This document shows positions 25,027-34,131 of a DNA stretch of 61,472 nt, piece after piece (position 1 is the stretch's first letter; every line of letters begins with the position of its first letter). This DNA is from Chloroflexota bacterium. Lineage in GTDB: Bacteria; Chloroflexota; Limnocylindria; Limnocylindrales; CSP1-4. The stretch covers positions 1 through 61,472 of the forward strand of contig SCUO01000075.1 in the NCBI GenBank assembly GCA_004297395.1, read 5' to 3'. A program made the translations under genes and the position numbers. The notes under the pieces were generated by a model. The model searched no databases and was not told where the DNA came from. It saw nothing but the letters and a program-made list of their open reading frames with translations.

Positions 25027-27369
25027 TCAGCCGAGGCTCACGATCGTCGCCCCGTCGCCGCCTTCGCCGCGCTCGCCAGCCCGGACCGCCTTCACGAGCG
25101 GGTGCGCCGCGGCGGCCGAGCGGACGGCATCGCGCAGCGCGCCCGTGCCGAGGCCGTGGATCACCGTCACCCGGTCGAGGCCCGCCAGCGAGCCGTCCTC
25201 GAGGTAGCGATCCAGGGCCTCGAGCGCCTCTTCCACCCGCGCGCCCCGCAGGTCCAGGGATGACGGGACCGTCCGCGCCCGGCCGAGGCGGATGGCGTCA
25301 ACGTTGCCGCTCCGAACCCCGGCCAGGGCCGGCTCGGGGGTCAGCGCCTCCACGAGATCGTCGATCGTGACGCTGACCCGCATCCCGCCGGCTTCCAGGG
25401 TGACCCGGCTGCCATCGCGATCCAGGGCGGCGATCCGGCCCTCCCAGCCGCCCGACCGGCTCCGTGCCCGCTCCCCCACCCGCCACGCCCGAGGCCCCGC
25501 GGGTACGGCCTCATGGGCCGGACGCGCCGCTGCCGGGAGTCGATCGAGCTGGCCCTCGAGGCCGGCCATCGCCTCGTCGAGCGCCGGCGTGCCGACGTGC
25601 CCCCGCTCCAGCGTCCGGCGCAGGGCCGCGACCTGGGCCCGGACCTCGTCGACGATCCGATCGGCCTCGTCGCGGGCCCGGTGGACGGCCTCGTCGCGTT
25701 CCCGGCGGGCCCGGCGGCGCTCCTCGTCCGCCGAGCGCAGGAGGTCGGCCGCCTTCGCCTCGGCCGCACGGGCTCGTTCCAGGGCATCGGCCGTGGCGCC
25801 CTCGCTCTCGCGGATCTGGGCGAGCGTCGCCTCGAAGGCCCGCTGGTTGTCGCTGAGCCGCGAGCGCGCGTCGCCCACGATCGCCTCCGGCAGCCCCAGG
25901 CGCTCGGCGATGGCGAAGGCCTGCGAGCCGCCCGGCAGCCCGATCGTCAACCGGTAGGTCGGCGACAGCGTCTCGAGGTCGAACTCGACCGCGGCGTTCG
26001 AGGCGCCAGGGGTCGTATGGGCGTAGGCCTTGAGCTCGGCATAGTGGGTCGTCGCCGCGACGAGCGACCCGGCCCGGATGAAGTGGTCGAGGAGGGCCTG
26101 GGCGAGGGCCGAGCCCTCGGTCGGATCCGTCCCCGCGCCGAGCTCGTCGAGCAGGACGAGCGTGCCGGGGCCGGCGGCCGCCACGATGCGGATGATCGAG
26201 CGGAGGTGGCCCGAGAAGGTCGACAGCGACTGGGCGATCGACTGCTCGTCGCCGATGTCGGCGAAGACGTCTCTGAAGACCGGGAGCCGGCTCCCAGCGG
26301 CCGCGGGGACGTGGAGCCCGGCCTGGTGCATGAGGCTCAGGAGGCCGAGCGTCCGGAGGGTCACGGTCTTGCCGCCGGTGTTCGGCCCTGTCACGACGAG
26401 GGCCGTGAAGCCGTCGCCGAGCCGGATGTCGATCGGGACGACGCGCCCGGTGAGCCCCGGGTGGCGGGCCGACAGGAGGATGACCTCGGGCCGGTCGGCG
26501 GTCTCGGCCCGGACCCCGTCCATGTCGGCCGCCAGCTGGGCCTTGGCCGCCCAGAGATCGAACCGGGCGAGGGCGGCGAGGGTCTCGCGGAGCGGCCCGG
26601 CATGGGCGGCCACGAGGGCCGACAGCTCGTCCAGGATCCGGCCGACCTCCTCGTGCTCGGCCAGCTGCGCCTCCCGCCAGGCGTTGCCCAGCTCGACGAC
26701 CACGAGCGGCTCGATGAACAGCGTCTGCCCGGAGCCCGAGGCGTCATGGACGATGCCCTTGACCCGGGCCTTGGCGTCGGCCCGGACCGGGACCACGTAG
26801 CGGCCGTTGCGGAGGGTGACGATGGGCTCCTGGAGGGCGCCGGCGATCTCCGAGCCGACGAGGGTGTCGAGCCGTCGGCGCAGGCGGTCGTAGGCGATCC
26901 GGACGGCGGCCCGGAGCGAGCCCAGGCGCGGCGACGCGGTGTCCAGCAGCTCGCCCACCGGATCGAACGACCGGGCCAGGGTCGAACGGACGGCGGGCAG
27001 CGCGTGGAGCTCGCGCGAGAGCCCCTTCAGCAGCGGGCGACGATCCTCGACGAGGGCGGCATGCAGGCGGGTCGCCCCCTCGATCGTCTCGGCGATCTCG
27101 AGGAAGTGGGCCGGATCCAGGCGCCCGCCGCGGGCCGCCCGCTCGATCCACGGCCCGATGTCGTGGGCCGACCCGATCCCGACGCCGGGCCGCTCCTCGA
27201 GGAGGGCGCGGGCCTGATCGGTCTCGTCGAGGCCCCTGGCGACGAGCACCGGGTCCGCCTCGGGGACGAGGGCGTCGGCCAGCCGCCGGCTCGGCGGGAA
27301 CGAGGTGTGCCCGGCGAGTCGGTCGCGGACGAGCGGGAACTCGAGGAGCGTGACCGAGCGGGGGTCCAC
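25027..27369 (-). CDS. mutS2: MutS2 family ATPase/endonuclease
   Basis: 780-residue MutS2, implicated in suppressing recombination and in rescuing collided ribosomes; it lacks the mismatch-recognition domain of MutS. The ATPase has Walker A TGPNTGGKT (327-335) and Walker B LVLLDELGAGTDP. A Glu/Arg-rich coiled coil follows (about 460-600), then a KOW-like segment, and a C-terminal Smr domain with SLDLRGARVEEAL and VIHGLGTGALR. GTG start 2 bp after the glycosylase stop; no ATG fits the family N-terminus (DPRSVTLLEFPLV). Confidence 0.95.
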   Translation of the reverse strand: MDPRSVTLLEFPLVRDRLAGHTSFPPSRRLADALVPEADPVLVARGLDETDQARALLEERPGVGIGSAHDIGPWIERAARGGRLDPAHFLEIAETIEGATRLHAALVEDRRPLLKGLSRELHALPAVRSTLARSFDPVGELLDTASPRLGSLRAAVRIAYDRLRRRLDTLVGSEIAGALQEPIVTLRNGRYVVPVRADAKARVKGIVHDASGSGQTLFIEPLVVVELGNAWREAQLAEHEEVGRILDELSALVAAHAGPLRETLAALARFDLWAAKAQLAADMDGVRAETADRPEVILLSARHPGLTGRVVPIDIRLGDGFTALVVTGPNTGGKTVTLRTLGLLSLMHQAGLHVPAAAGSRLPVFRDVFADIGDEQSIAQSLSTFSGHLRSIIRIVAAAGPGTLVLLDELGAGTDPTEGSALAQALLDHFIRAGSLVAATTHYAELKAYAHTTPGASNAAVEFDLETLSPTYRLTIGLPGGSQAFAIAERLGLPEAIVGDARSRLSDNQRAFEATLAQIRESEGATADALERARAAEAKAADLLRSADEERRRARRERDEAVHRARDEADRIVDEVRAQVAALRRTLERGHVGTPALDEAMAGLEGQLDRLPAAARPAHEAVPAGPRAWRVGERARSRSGGWEGRIAALDRDGSRVTLEAGGMRVSVTIDDLVEALTPEPALAGVRSGNVDAIRLGRARTVPSSLDLRGARVEEALEALDRYLEDGSLAGLDRVTVIHGLGTGALRDAVRSAAAAHPLVKAVRAGERGEGGDGATIVSLG

Positions 27370-27371
27370 GA

Positions 27372-28124
27372 TCAGGCCGGCCGGCGGCGGCGCGACGGGC
27401 TGGAGGCGTCGACGAAGCGGTACGGCAGCGCCGTCCACGGCTCGCCGGCGTAGGCGACGCCGATCCTGGGGCCGCGCACGACCTCGACCGGCCGGGCACC
27501 GGCGGGGGCGGCCTCGAGGTGGACAGGGCTCGTGGCCGGGTCGCACAGGTCGTGCCCGGTCAGCCTCCGGTCGATCGAGAAGGCCGCCGCGACGAGGCCC
27601 GGACCGCCGGCCAGGAGGTGGTCCGGCACGGAACGGGTACGGCCCCGGGGCGGGACCGGCGGCCCGCGGCGGCGGGCGACCCGGAGCGCGGCGAGCGACG
27701 CCCGCATCGCCGGGGCGCCCTCGATCGGCTCCACGGCCCGGATGAGCACGGCACCGGCCTGGCCGTCCGGCCCGGTGACCACGTTGAGGCAGTCGTACAT
27801 CCCGTAGACAAGGTACACGTAGGCCACGCCCGGCGGTCCGAACATCGGCGCCGTGCGCGCCGTTCGCCCGGCCCGGGCGTGGGAGGCCCGGTCCTCGGGG
27901 CCCAGGTAGGCCTCGACCTCGACGATCCGGGCCACGCGACGGCCGCCACCGACCTTCGGACCGCCGCCCTCGAGTTCCCCCGCCACGGGTTCGCCGGCCT
28001 CGGTGCCGGGCGCGGCATCCCGGACCAGCAGCGCGCCGAGGAGGGCCTCTGCGGCCTCGATCGCGGAGCCGGACAGGCGCTCGCGCGGGAACGCGCCCGT
28101 CGCTGTGCCGCGAGCGTCGCTCAG
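27372..28124 (-). CDS. 3-methyladenine DNA glycosylase (AAG/Mpg), CTG start
   Basis: 250-residue base-excision enzyme removing alkylated purines. Core motifs: [40 protein letters not shown] (catalytic Glu in EVEAY) and [13 protein letters not shown]. The first ATG/GTG/TTG in frame is a GTG at 27986, but that removes the conserved N-terminus (FPRERL...[12 protein letters not shown]), which lies open upstream. The frame reaches a CTG at 28124 that overlaps the cvpA stop as CTGA, matching the ATGA/GTGA overlaps seen across this window. I therefore call a CTG start; a GTG start would give 204 residues. Confidence 0.85.
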   Translation of the reverse strand: MSDARGTATGAFPRERLSGSAIEAAEALLGALLVRDAAPGTEAGEPVAGELEGGGPKVGGGRRVARIVEVEAYLGPEDRASHARAGRTARTAPMFGPPGVAYVYLVYGMYDCLNVVTGPDGQAGAVLIRAVEPIEGAPAMRASLAALRVARRRGPPVPPRGRTRSVPDHLLAGGPGLVAAAFSIDRRLTGHDLCDPATSPVHLEAAPAGARPVEVVRGPRIGVAYAGEPWTALPYRFVDASSPSRRRRPA

Positions 28125-28705
28125 GGCGCGAAGACGTCCTTCACGGCCGGCGGGAAGGCAATGCCGAACACGAGCAGGATGAACGGCGCGATCCGATCCC
28201 GGACGATGGTCGCCGTCAGCGAGCCGTCGAACGCCTCGTGGACCTCGCGGATGAACGGGAACTCCGCCGTCGTGCGCTCGGCGCCGACGGTGAGGAAGAA
28301 CGGATCCGTGATCAGGAAGAAGGCGCCAAGGATCAGGCCGGCCTCGAGCACGCCTATGACGCCGCCGAGGATCTCGTCGATGACCGGGTACTGGGCGAAG
28401 AGCGGCATCGGCCGGAAGAACAGCTGGATCGCGATCGTGGCGGCCACGCTGCCGGCGAGGAACACTGTCCCGAACGCGATCATGTGGTTGTACTCGGTCG
28501 GGTACTGGGTCCAGTTGCGGGCCAGGAAGTCACCCAGCGGGGCGCGGAGCTGGGCGGCCACGAGGAGCGAGATCAGGATCGAGGCGGTACCGAGGAGGCG
28601 CCGGATGATTCCCTGCATGAAGCCGAGGATGAACATCCCGAACAAGGCGAAGAAGACCAGGAGGTCGATCAGGTCGATCGACGTGATGGCCTCGATGATG
28701 TCCAC
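28121..28705 (-). CDS. CvpA family membrane protein
   Basis: 194-residue protein with about four membrane helices. It matches the CvpA family, named for colicin V production in E. coli; its general role is not settled. The N-terminus [30 protein letters not shown], with a GxxRG-like turn, is typical. The start is a GTG preceded by GGAG, chosen because the longer frame runs through a non-hydrophobic stretch and the promoter. It heads the unit cvpA-glycosylase-mutS2, an order seen in part in other bacteria (cvpA-mutS2). Confidence 0.82.
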   Translation of the reverse strand: MDIIEAITSIDLIDLLVFFALFGMFILGFMQGIIRRLLGTASILISLLVAAQLRAPLGDFLARNWTQYPTEYNHMIAFGTVFLAGSVAATIAIQLFFRPMPLFAQYPVIDEILGGVIGVLEAGLILGAFFLITDPFFLTVGAERTTAEFPFIREVHEAFDGSLTATIVRDRIAPFILLVFGIAFPPAVKDVFAP

Positions 28706-28774
28706 GGCGCTCCCACTCCCCCGCCGCGGGCTCTCCGAGCGACTGGTCGGTCGCCGCCGTTCCCGGGCGGCCAC

Positions 28775-28783
28775 AGGGTAGCA
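28775..28783 (-). promoter_or_regulatory. Extended -10 promoter for cvpA-glycosylase-mutS2
   Basis: TGCTACCCT on the minus strand, about 70 bp before the cvpA GTG, in the 181-bp gap after pheT. The leader would be about 60 nt. The same TGCTACCCT string occurs at the tRNA-Val promoter. No -35 match. Confidence 0.45.
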
Positions 28784-28886
28784 GCGCACTTTCTGCCGCC
28801 GCAACCGGATCGGTGCCACCGCGCACCCGAACACTGGCGACCCGTGACCCGGAAGCGCGCGCCTAGGGTGGCCGACGGCGGCCGGC

Positions 28887-31400
28887 TCAGCTCCGGATTC
28901 GACCCCCGGCCGCCGCGAGCGAGGTCATGACCGCGGCCATCGAGGCCTCCACCTCGGACTCGGTCAGCGTCCGGTCCTGGGCGGCGAACCGGAGCCGGAA
29001 GGCAAGGCTCCGCTCCTCGGCGGCGAGCGGCGCGCCACGGTAGACGTCGAACAGCCGGACATCGCGGAGCAGCGGGCCGGCGCTGGCACGGATGGCCGCC
29101 TCGAGCTCGCCGCTCGGCCGGTCCTCGTAGACCACCACGGCCACGTCGCGCTCGGCGTCGGGCTGACGAGAGGGCGCCGCGACCCGCGGCACGGGGAGCT
29201 GGCCGGCGGACAGGCCACGCACAGACAGCTCGGCCACCACGACCCGGCCCCGGATCTCGAAGGCCTCGGCAAGCTCGGGGTGGATCTCGCCGACGCGCCC
29301 GGCCAGGCCGATCGCGCCGTTGGTGCTCCGAGCCACGACCTCGGCAGCCCGCCCGGGATGGAGGTTCGGCTCGGTCGGCACCGGGGTGTACGCGGGCGCG
29401 GGAAGCCCAAGCACGCCGGTGAGGTAGCCGATGACGCCCTTGGCATCGTCGAGATCGGCGTCGCGCGACGGCCGGTTCCAGGCCGGCGGGTCGAACGGGC
29501 CCCACAGGGCCAGGCCCAGGCGCCACCACTCGCGGGTTTCCTCGCCGACCCTGCCGTAGCCCTTGCCGACCTCGAAGACAGCGGCCTCAGACCGGCCCCG
29601 CCGGGCGTTCGAGGAGACGGTCTCGAGCAGGCTTGCGACCAGCGACTGGCGCAGGACCGAGTGGTCGGCCGAGAGCGGGTTCGTGACCGTGATCGGCACG
29701 CCGCCGGCCTCGGTCTCGCCGTCGGCGACATCGATCGGCTCGCGCCACCGCACCTGCTCCAGGCTTGCCGGCGCGACCAGGGCATGGGTCACGATCTCGG
29801 TCAGGCCCGCGCCGGCGAGGGCGCTGCGGAGCCCGTCACGGAGCTCGAGCGGCGACGACCGGAACGACGGCATCGGGGTCGAGGGGAGGGTCGAGGGGAC
29901 CAGCTCGTAGCCGTGGATCCGGGCGACCTCCTCGGCGATGTCAGCCTCGATCTCGAGGTCGCGTCGCCACGTCGGGACGAGGGCGACGAGGACCTCGGAA
30001 GCATCGACCTCGACGCTGAGCGGCCGGTCGCCGGCGGCGACCCTGACCTGGACCTCGGTCGCGGAGCCTCCCCGGGCGTCAGCCGACCCGTCGATCTCGA
30101 TGCCCACCCGCTCGAGTAGGGCCGCCTGGTCCGTCGAGTCGAGCGCCGTTCCGAGGAGCCGGTTGACCCGGGCCGGACGGAACGCCACGCGGCCCCGCTC
30201 CGGCTCGACCGGGTTCGTGTCCACCGCTCCCGGCGCGACCGTGCCACCGGCCCACTCGGCGACCAGGCGCGCCGTCCGGTCCGCCCCGATCCGAGCCAGG
30301 CGGTGCTCCTGGCCCTTCTCGAACCGAAGGCTCGCCTCGGACCGGAGGGCGTAGCGGAACGCGGTCCGGCGGATGCTGATCGGGTCGAAGATCGCCGATT
30401 CGACGATGACGTCCCGCGTCCCGGCCGAGACCTCCGAATCGGCCCCGCCCATGACCCCGGCCAGCCCGAGCGGGCCGGCGGGATCGGCGATGAGGAGGGT
30501 CTCGGGATGGAGCTCGCGGTCGACGTGGTCGAGCGTCTCCAGGCGCTCGCCGGGTCGGGCCAGGCGGACGTCGATGCGGCCGTCGTGGACGGCCGCGGCA
30601 TCGAACGTGTGGATTGGCTTGCCGAGCTCGACCATGACGTAGTTCGAGGCGTCGACGACGTTGCTGATGGGTCGCATCCCGGCGGCGATGAGTCGCATCT
30701 GGACCGCCGCCGGCGACGGCCCTACGGTCACGCCCTCGACCCAGCGACCGACGAATCGGGGGCACAGCGCCGGGTCTGCCACCTCGACCCGGAGGCGCTC
30801 GGCGGTGGGCTGTCCGGCCTCGGTGACGGTGCTGTCGGGGAAGCGGATGGATGCGCCGGTCACCGCCGCGATCTCGCGGGCCAGGCCGACGATCGAGAGG
30901 GCGTCGCCGCGATTCGGCTTGACGTCGACATCCAGGACGACGTCGCCGTAGAGGTCCGCCAGGGCCACGCCGAGCGGCGTGTCGGCGGGCAGGATGAGGA
31001 TCCCGTCGGCGTCGGCGGTCAGGCGGAGCTCGTCGCCCGAGCAGAGCATCCCGTTGCTCGTGACGCCCATCTTCTCGGTTCGCTCGATCCGCCGGTCGCC
31101 CGGCAGGACGGCGCCCGGAAGCGCCACCGGGACCCGATCCCCGGCCGCGATGTTCGTCGCCCCGCAGACGATCTCGAGCGGCTCGCCGCCGCCGGTCGTG
31201 ACCCGGGTCAGCGACAGCCGATCGGCGCGCGGGTGCCGATCCACCGACAGCAGCTCGCCGACGACGACGTTCCGCCACTCGGTCCCGCGCCGCTCGATCG
31301 ACTTGACCTCCATACCCAGGAGCGTCAGCCGCTCGGCTAGCGCTTCGGGCTCGAGCTCGACGTCGACGTACTCCCGGAGCCAGGACAGCGGCACTCTCAT
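28887..31400 (-). CDS. pheT: Phenylalanyl-tRNA synthetase, beta subunit
   Basis: 837-residue subunit of the (alpha-beta)2 enzyme. In order: N-terminal MRVPLSWLREYV, EMAP/OB tRNA-binding domain (about 40-150), B3/B4 editing domain (about 215-380), B5 domain (about 405-490), the catalytic-like core, and the C-terminal ferredoxin-fold anticodon-binding domain (AAPSRQPDAERDVAVVVYED onward). ATG overlaps the pheS stop by 4 bp, consistent with equal subunit synthesis. Length is normal. Confidence 0.96.
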   Translation of the reverse strand: MRVPLSWLREYVDVELEPEALAERLTLLGMEVKSIERRGTEWRNVVVGELLSVDRHPRADRLSLTRVTTGGGEPLEIVCGATNIAAGDRVPVALPGAVLPGDRRIERTEKMGVTSNGMLCSGDELRLTADADGILILPADTPLGVALADLYGDVVLDVDVKPNRGDALSIVGLAREIAAVTGASIRFPDSTVTEAGQPTAERLRVEVADPALCPRFVGRWVEGVTVGPSPAAVQMRLIAAGMRPISNVVDASNYVMVELGKPIHTFDAAAVHDGRIDVRLARPGERLETLDHVDRELHPETLLIADPAGPLGLAGVMGGADSEVSAGTRDVIVESAIFDPISIRRTAFRYALRSEASLRFEKGQEHRLARIGADRTARLVAEWAGGTVAPGAVDTNPVEPERGRVAFRPARVNRLLGTALDSTDQAALLERVGIEIDGSADARGGSATEVQVRVAAGDRPLSVEVDASEVLVALVPTWRRDLEIEADIAEEVARIHGYELVPSTLPSTPMPSFRSSPLELRDGLRSALAGAGLTEIVTHALVAPASLEQVRWREPIDVADGETEAGGVPITVTNPLSADHSVLRQSLVASLLETVSSNARRGRSEAAVFEVGKGYGRVGEETREWWRLGLALWGPFDPPAWNRPSRDADLDDAKGVIGYLTGVLGLPAPAYTPVPTEPNLHPGRAAEVVARSTNGAIGLAGRVGEIHPELAEAFEIRGRVVVAELSVRGLSAGQLPVPRVAAPSRQPDAERDVAVVVYEDRPSGELEAAIRASAGPLLRDVRLFDVYRGAPLAAEERSLAFRLRFAAQDRTLTESEVEASMAAVMTSLAAAGGRIRS

Positions 31401-32437
31401 CGGAACTGCTCGAGGAAGCGGAGGTCGTTGTCCATGAACAGCCGCAGGTCGGTGATGCCGTGCTTGAGCATCGAGATCCGTTCCGGGCCCATCCCGAAGG
31501 CGAAGCCCTGGTAGCGCTCGGGATCGAGGCCGCCGTACTGGAGCACCACCGGGTGGACCATGCCGGCGCCCAGGATCGTCATCCAGCCGGTCCGGCCGCA
31601 GGCCGGGCAGCCGGGGCCGCCGCACACCAGGCACTCGACGTCGAAGGCGACGGACGGCTCGGTGAACGGGTAGTAACCAGGCCGGAAGCGGGTCTTCCTG
31701 CCGGCCCCGAACATGGCGTGGGCGAACTGGTCCAGGAGGCCCTTCAGGTCGGCCAGGGTCGTGCCCTCGTCGACCATCAGGCCCTCGACCTGGAAGAACT
31801 CGAAGCCGTGGCTGGCGTCGACCGCCTCGTAGCGATAGCAGCGGCCGGGCAGGAGGACCCGGATCGGCGGCGCCATCGACTGCATCACCCGGATCTGGCC
31901 CGGCGAGGTGTGGGTTCGGAGCAGATTCCCGGGCTGGTCAACGTAGAGCGTGTCCCACAGGTCACGGGCCGGGTGGTCGGGCGGGATGTTGAGCATCTGG
32001 AAGTTCTTGAGGTCGTCCTCGACCTCGGGCGATTCGACGACCACGAAGCCGAACTGGGCGAAGATCCGGGCGATGTCGGCCATCGCCTCGATGCTCGGGT
32101 GGAGCGAGCCTCGGCGGAGCGGACGGCCCGGCGTGGTGACGTCCAGGCGCTCGCGTCGGAGGCGTGCCTCGAGCTCGCCGCCGCGGAGGGCCGCTCCGCG
32201 CTCGCGGAGCGCGGCCTCGATGGCCTCGCGAACGGCGTTCGCGATCGCCCCGACCCGCGGCCGATCCTCGGCTGGCAGGCCACCGATGCCCCGGAGGACG
32301 CCTGTCAGGCGGCCTTTCTTGCCGAGGAGCTCGATCTCGAGGGCCTCCACGGCCGTCGTGTCGGGCGCGGCGGCGGCCTGGGCCAGGGCCTCGCTGCGGA
32401 GGTCCTCCAGGTCGCGGGTCAGCTGGGCCAGGTCCAT
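31397..32437 (-). CDS. pheS: Phenylalanyl-tRNA synthetase, alpha subunit
   Basis: 346-residue catalytic subunit. An N-terminal coiled coil (1-90) precedes the class II core: HTSPGQIRVMQ, motif 2 region GRCYRYEAVDASHGFEFFQVEG, and motif 3 GFAFGMGPERISMLKHGI with the final FMDNDLRFLEQF. A small Cys cluster (CLVCGGPGCPACGRTG) is inserted before motif 3; this Cys-rich element is found in part of the family. It is 117 bp downstream of rplT and has its own candidate promoter. Confidence 0.96.
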   Translation of the reverse strand: MDLAQLTRDLEDLRSEALAQAAAAPDTTAVEALEIELLGKKGRLTGVLRGIGGLPAEDRPRVGAIANAVREAIEAALRERGAALRGGELEARLRRERLDVTTPGRPLRRGSLHPSIEAMADIARIFAQFGFVVVESPEVEDDLKNFQMLNIPPDHPARDLWDTLYVDQPGNLLRTHTSPGQIRVMQSMAPPIRVLLPGRCYRYEAVDASHGFEFFQVEGLMVDEGTTLADLKGLLDQFAHAMFGAGRKTRFRPGYYPFTEPSVAFDVECLVCGGPGCPACGRTGWMTILGAGMVHPVVLQYGGLDPERYQGFAFGMGPERISMLKHGITDLRLFMDNDLRFLEQFR

Positions 32438-32469
32438 CGGTGCGGGGTTGCCTCGTGGGGTTCGGCTGG

Positions 32470-32475
32470 ATGGTA
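32470..32475 (-). promoter_or_regulatory. Candidate -10 box upstream of pheS
   Basis: TACCAT on the minus strand, 32 bp before the pheS ATG, in the 117-bp gap after rplT. It is identical to the -10 boxes inferred at the his operator. It would allow pheST expression independent of infC-rpmI-rplT. No phenylalanine leader peptide or T-box was seen in the gap. Confidence 0.35.
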
Positions 32476-32554
32476 GAGGGTCGCCGGGCCTCGAATCACG
32501 AGCCCCCGATCGTCGTCCGACGTCGAGGGCTCGGTGGCGGCGGGCTCGGCCTGG

Positions 32555-32905
32555 TCAGGCGCCCTTCGCCACCTCGACGATGCGGGTAAACGTGCCTTCG
32601 TCGCGCACGGCGATGTCGGCCAGGATCTTGCGATCGATCTCGACGTTCGCCCGCTTGAGGCCGGCGATGAACTTGCCGTAGGGCAGCCCGTGGGCGCGGG
32701 TCGCGGCGTTGATCCGGATGATCCAGAGGCCGCGGAAGTCGCGCTTGCGCTGCTTCCGGTCGCGGGTCGCGTAGGCGAGGGCGTGCATGAGCGCCTCGCG
32801 GGCCGGCTTGACCAGCCGCGAGCGGGTCCCCTTGCGACCCTCGGCGTCGTCGAGGAGGCGCTTGTGCCGGGCGTGGGCGGTGACGCCGCGCTTGACTCGT
32901 GCCAT
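32555..32905 (-). CDS. rplT: Ribosomal protein bL20
   Basis: 116-residue 50S subunit protein needed for early assembly. The N-terminus [18 protein letters not shown] and the [14 protein letters not shown] and [14 protein letters not shown] segments are diagnostic. It follows rpmI by 15 bp in the infC-rpmI-rplT operon, whose synthesis is often autoregulated by L20. The usual long operator RNA was not identified here. Confidence 0.98.
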   Translation of the reverse strand: MARVKRGVTAHARHKRLLDDAEGRKGTRSRLVKPAREALMHALAYATRDRKQRKRDFRGLWIIRINAATRAHGLPYGKFIAGLKRANVEIDRKILADIAVRDEGTFTRIVEVAKGA

Positions 32906-32920
32906 GAGGTTCCGCTCTTC

Positions 32921-33118
32921 CTAGAGGTACGGGAGCAGGCGCTTGACCTGCTTCGCGTGCTCGGCGCTCATCACCGACTTGCCCGCGTAGCGGCGGGTCC
33001 GCCGGGACGACTTGATCTCGAGATGGTGGCCGCGCCAGGCGTTGACCCGGACGACCTTGCCGCCGCCAGTCACGCCGATGCGCTTCTGGGCGGCCTTGTG
33101 GCTCTTCATCTTCGGCAC
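32921..33118 (-). CDS. rpmI: Ribosomal protein bL35
   Basis: 65-residue basic 50S protein: PKMKSHKAAQKRIG at the start, then the SSRRTRRYAGKSVMS segment and the C-terminal VKRLLPYL. The start is GTG (followed by PKMK, matching the family MPKMK), 8 bp after the infC stop; an internal ATG three codons later is less likely. It lies inside a much longer open frame of another reading and would be missed by size filters. Confidence 0.95.
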   Translation of the reverse strand: MPKMKSHKAAQKRIGVTGGGKVVRVNAWRGHHLEIKSSRRTRRYAGKSVMSAEHAKQVKRLLPYL

Positions 33119-33126
33119 GGCTGCCG

Positions 33127-33960
33127 TCACTCTCCCGTCGTTGCCGGCTGGGGGGCCGGTCGTGCTGCCGGCCTGGGGGCCGGGGCCAGTGCTGGTGCTG
33201 GTGCCGGCGTTGCCGCCGGGCCATTCGCGTTCGTTGTCGTCGTTGCGGTCGTCGCGGCCGGTTTCGCCGGTGCTGCCGGTGTCGCCACCGGTGCTGCCGG
33301 TGTCGCGGCCGGTTTGGCCTCGGCCTCCGGTGCCGCCTGTGGCGTCGGGCCCGAGGCCTTCACCTCGGCCGGTGCCGTGTCCGTGGCTCCGGACGGAGCC
33401 TCTTCGTCGGCGGCTCGGCCGGGCTTTGCCGGGACCTCTGACCCCTTCGGCTTGTGGGTCGATGCCATCGTGATGAACATCGACTTGCCTTCCAGGACCG
33501 GGGTCCGTTCCGCGACGCCGTGTTCCTTGACCAGATCCGTGAACTTCGCCAGCAGGTTCCGGCCCAGCTCCGGGTGGGTCAGCTCGCGACCCCTGAACCG
33601 GACCGTGACCTTGATTCGATCGCCTTCCTCGAGGAACTCGATCGCCCGATGGACCTTCGTCTCGAAGTCGCCGATGCCGATCTTCGGCGAGAGGCGGACT
33701 TCCTTGAATGTCACCGACCGCTGGCGCCGCTTGGCTTCCTTCTCCCGCTTCGTCAGCTCGTACTTGTACTGGCCGAAGTCGAGGAATCGGGTGACCGGCG
33801 GGGAGGCCATCGGGGCGACCTCGACAAGGTCGAGGCCACGTTCCTGCGCCATCTCGAGAGCCTTCGGCGTCGGCATGACACCCAGCTGATTGCCCTCGTC
33901 GTCGATCACCCGAACCTGTGGGATCCGGATCATCTGGTTGATGCGCAGGTCTCGGCTGAT
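33127..33960 (-). CDS. infC: Translation initiation factor IF-3, ATC start
   Basis: 277 residues. The frame upstream of the first ATG continues with the conserved IF-3 N-terminus ISRDLRINQ and reaches an ATC codon preceded by GGAGGA at 6-bp spacing. Rare AUU/AUC/AUA starts are known for infC, where IF-3 represses its own non-AUG start; ATC is therefore called here. The N domain (to about 85), linker helix and C domain are complete by residue 180. A long Ala/Pro/Thr-rich C-terminal tail (about 185-277) is beyond the family norm. Confidence 0.92.
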   Translation of the reverse strand: MSRDLRINQMIRIPQVRVIDDEGNQLGVMPTPKALEMAQERGLDLVEVAPMASPPVTRFLDFGQYKYELTKREKEAKRRQRSVTFKEVRLSPKIGIGDFETKVHRAIEFLEEGDRIKVTVRFRGRELTHPELGRNLLAKFTDLVKEHGVAERTPVLEGKSMFITMASTHKPKGSEVPAKPGRAADEEAPSGATDTAPAEVKASGPTPQAAPEAEAKPAATPAAPVATPAAPAKPAATTATTTTNANGPAATPAPAPALAPAPRPAARPAPQPATTGE

Positions 33961-34031
33961 GGTTGTTCCTCCGGCGTTCAGTAAATCGATCGTGCGGACA
34001 CAGCAGCGCTGGCGCCCCTGACCGCCGCGGG

Positions 34032-34040
34032 ACTATACCA
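34032..34040 (-). promoter_or_regulatory. Extended -10 promoter for infC-rpmI-rplT
   Basis: TGGTATAGT on the minus strand, in the 171-bp gap between thrS and infC. Predicted start near 34025, giving a leader of about 65 nt before the ATC start. No good -35 is visible. It makes the ribosomal operon independent of the T-box control of thrS. Confidence 0.6.
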
Positions 34041-34131
34041 CGGGGTCTTTCGGAGGGGCAATGAACGCGGCCCCGGGCAGTGCCTCCGCGGCGGTCGCTC
34101 GCTCCTACCAGGCGCCGGTCCCGGCCAGGGC

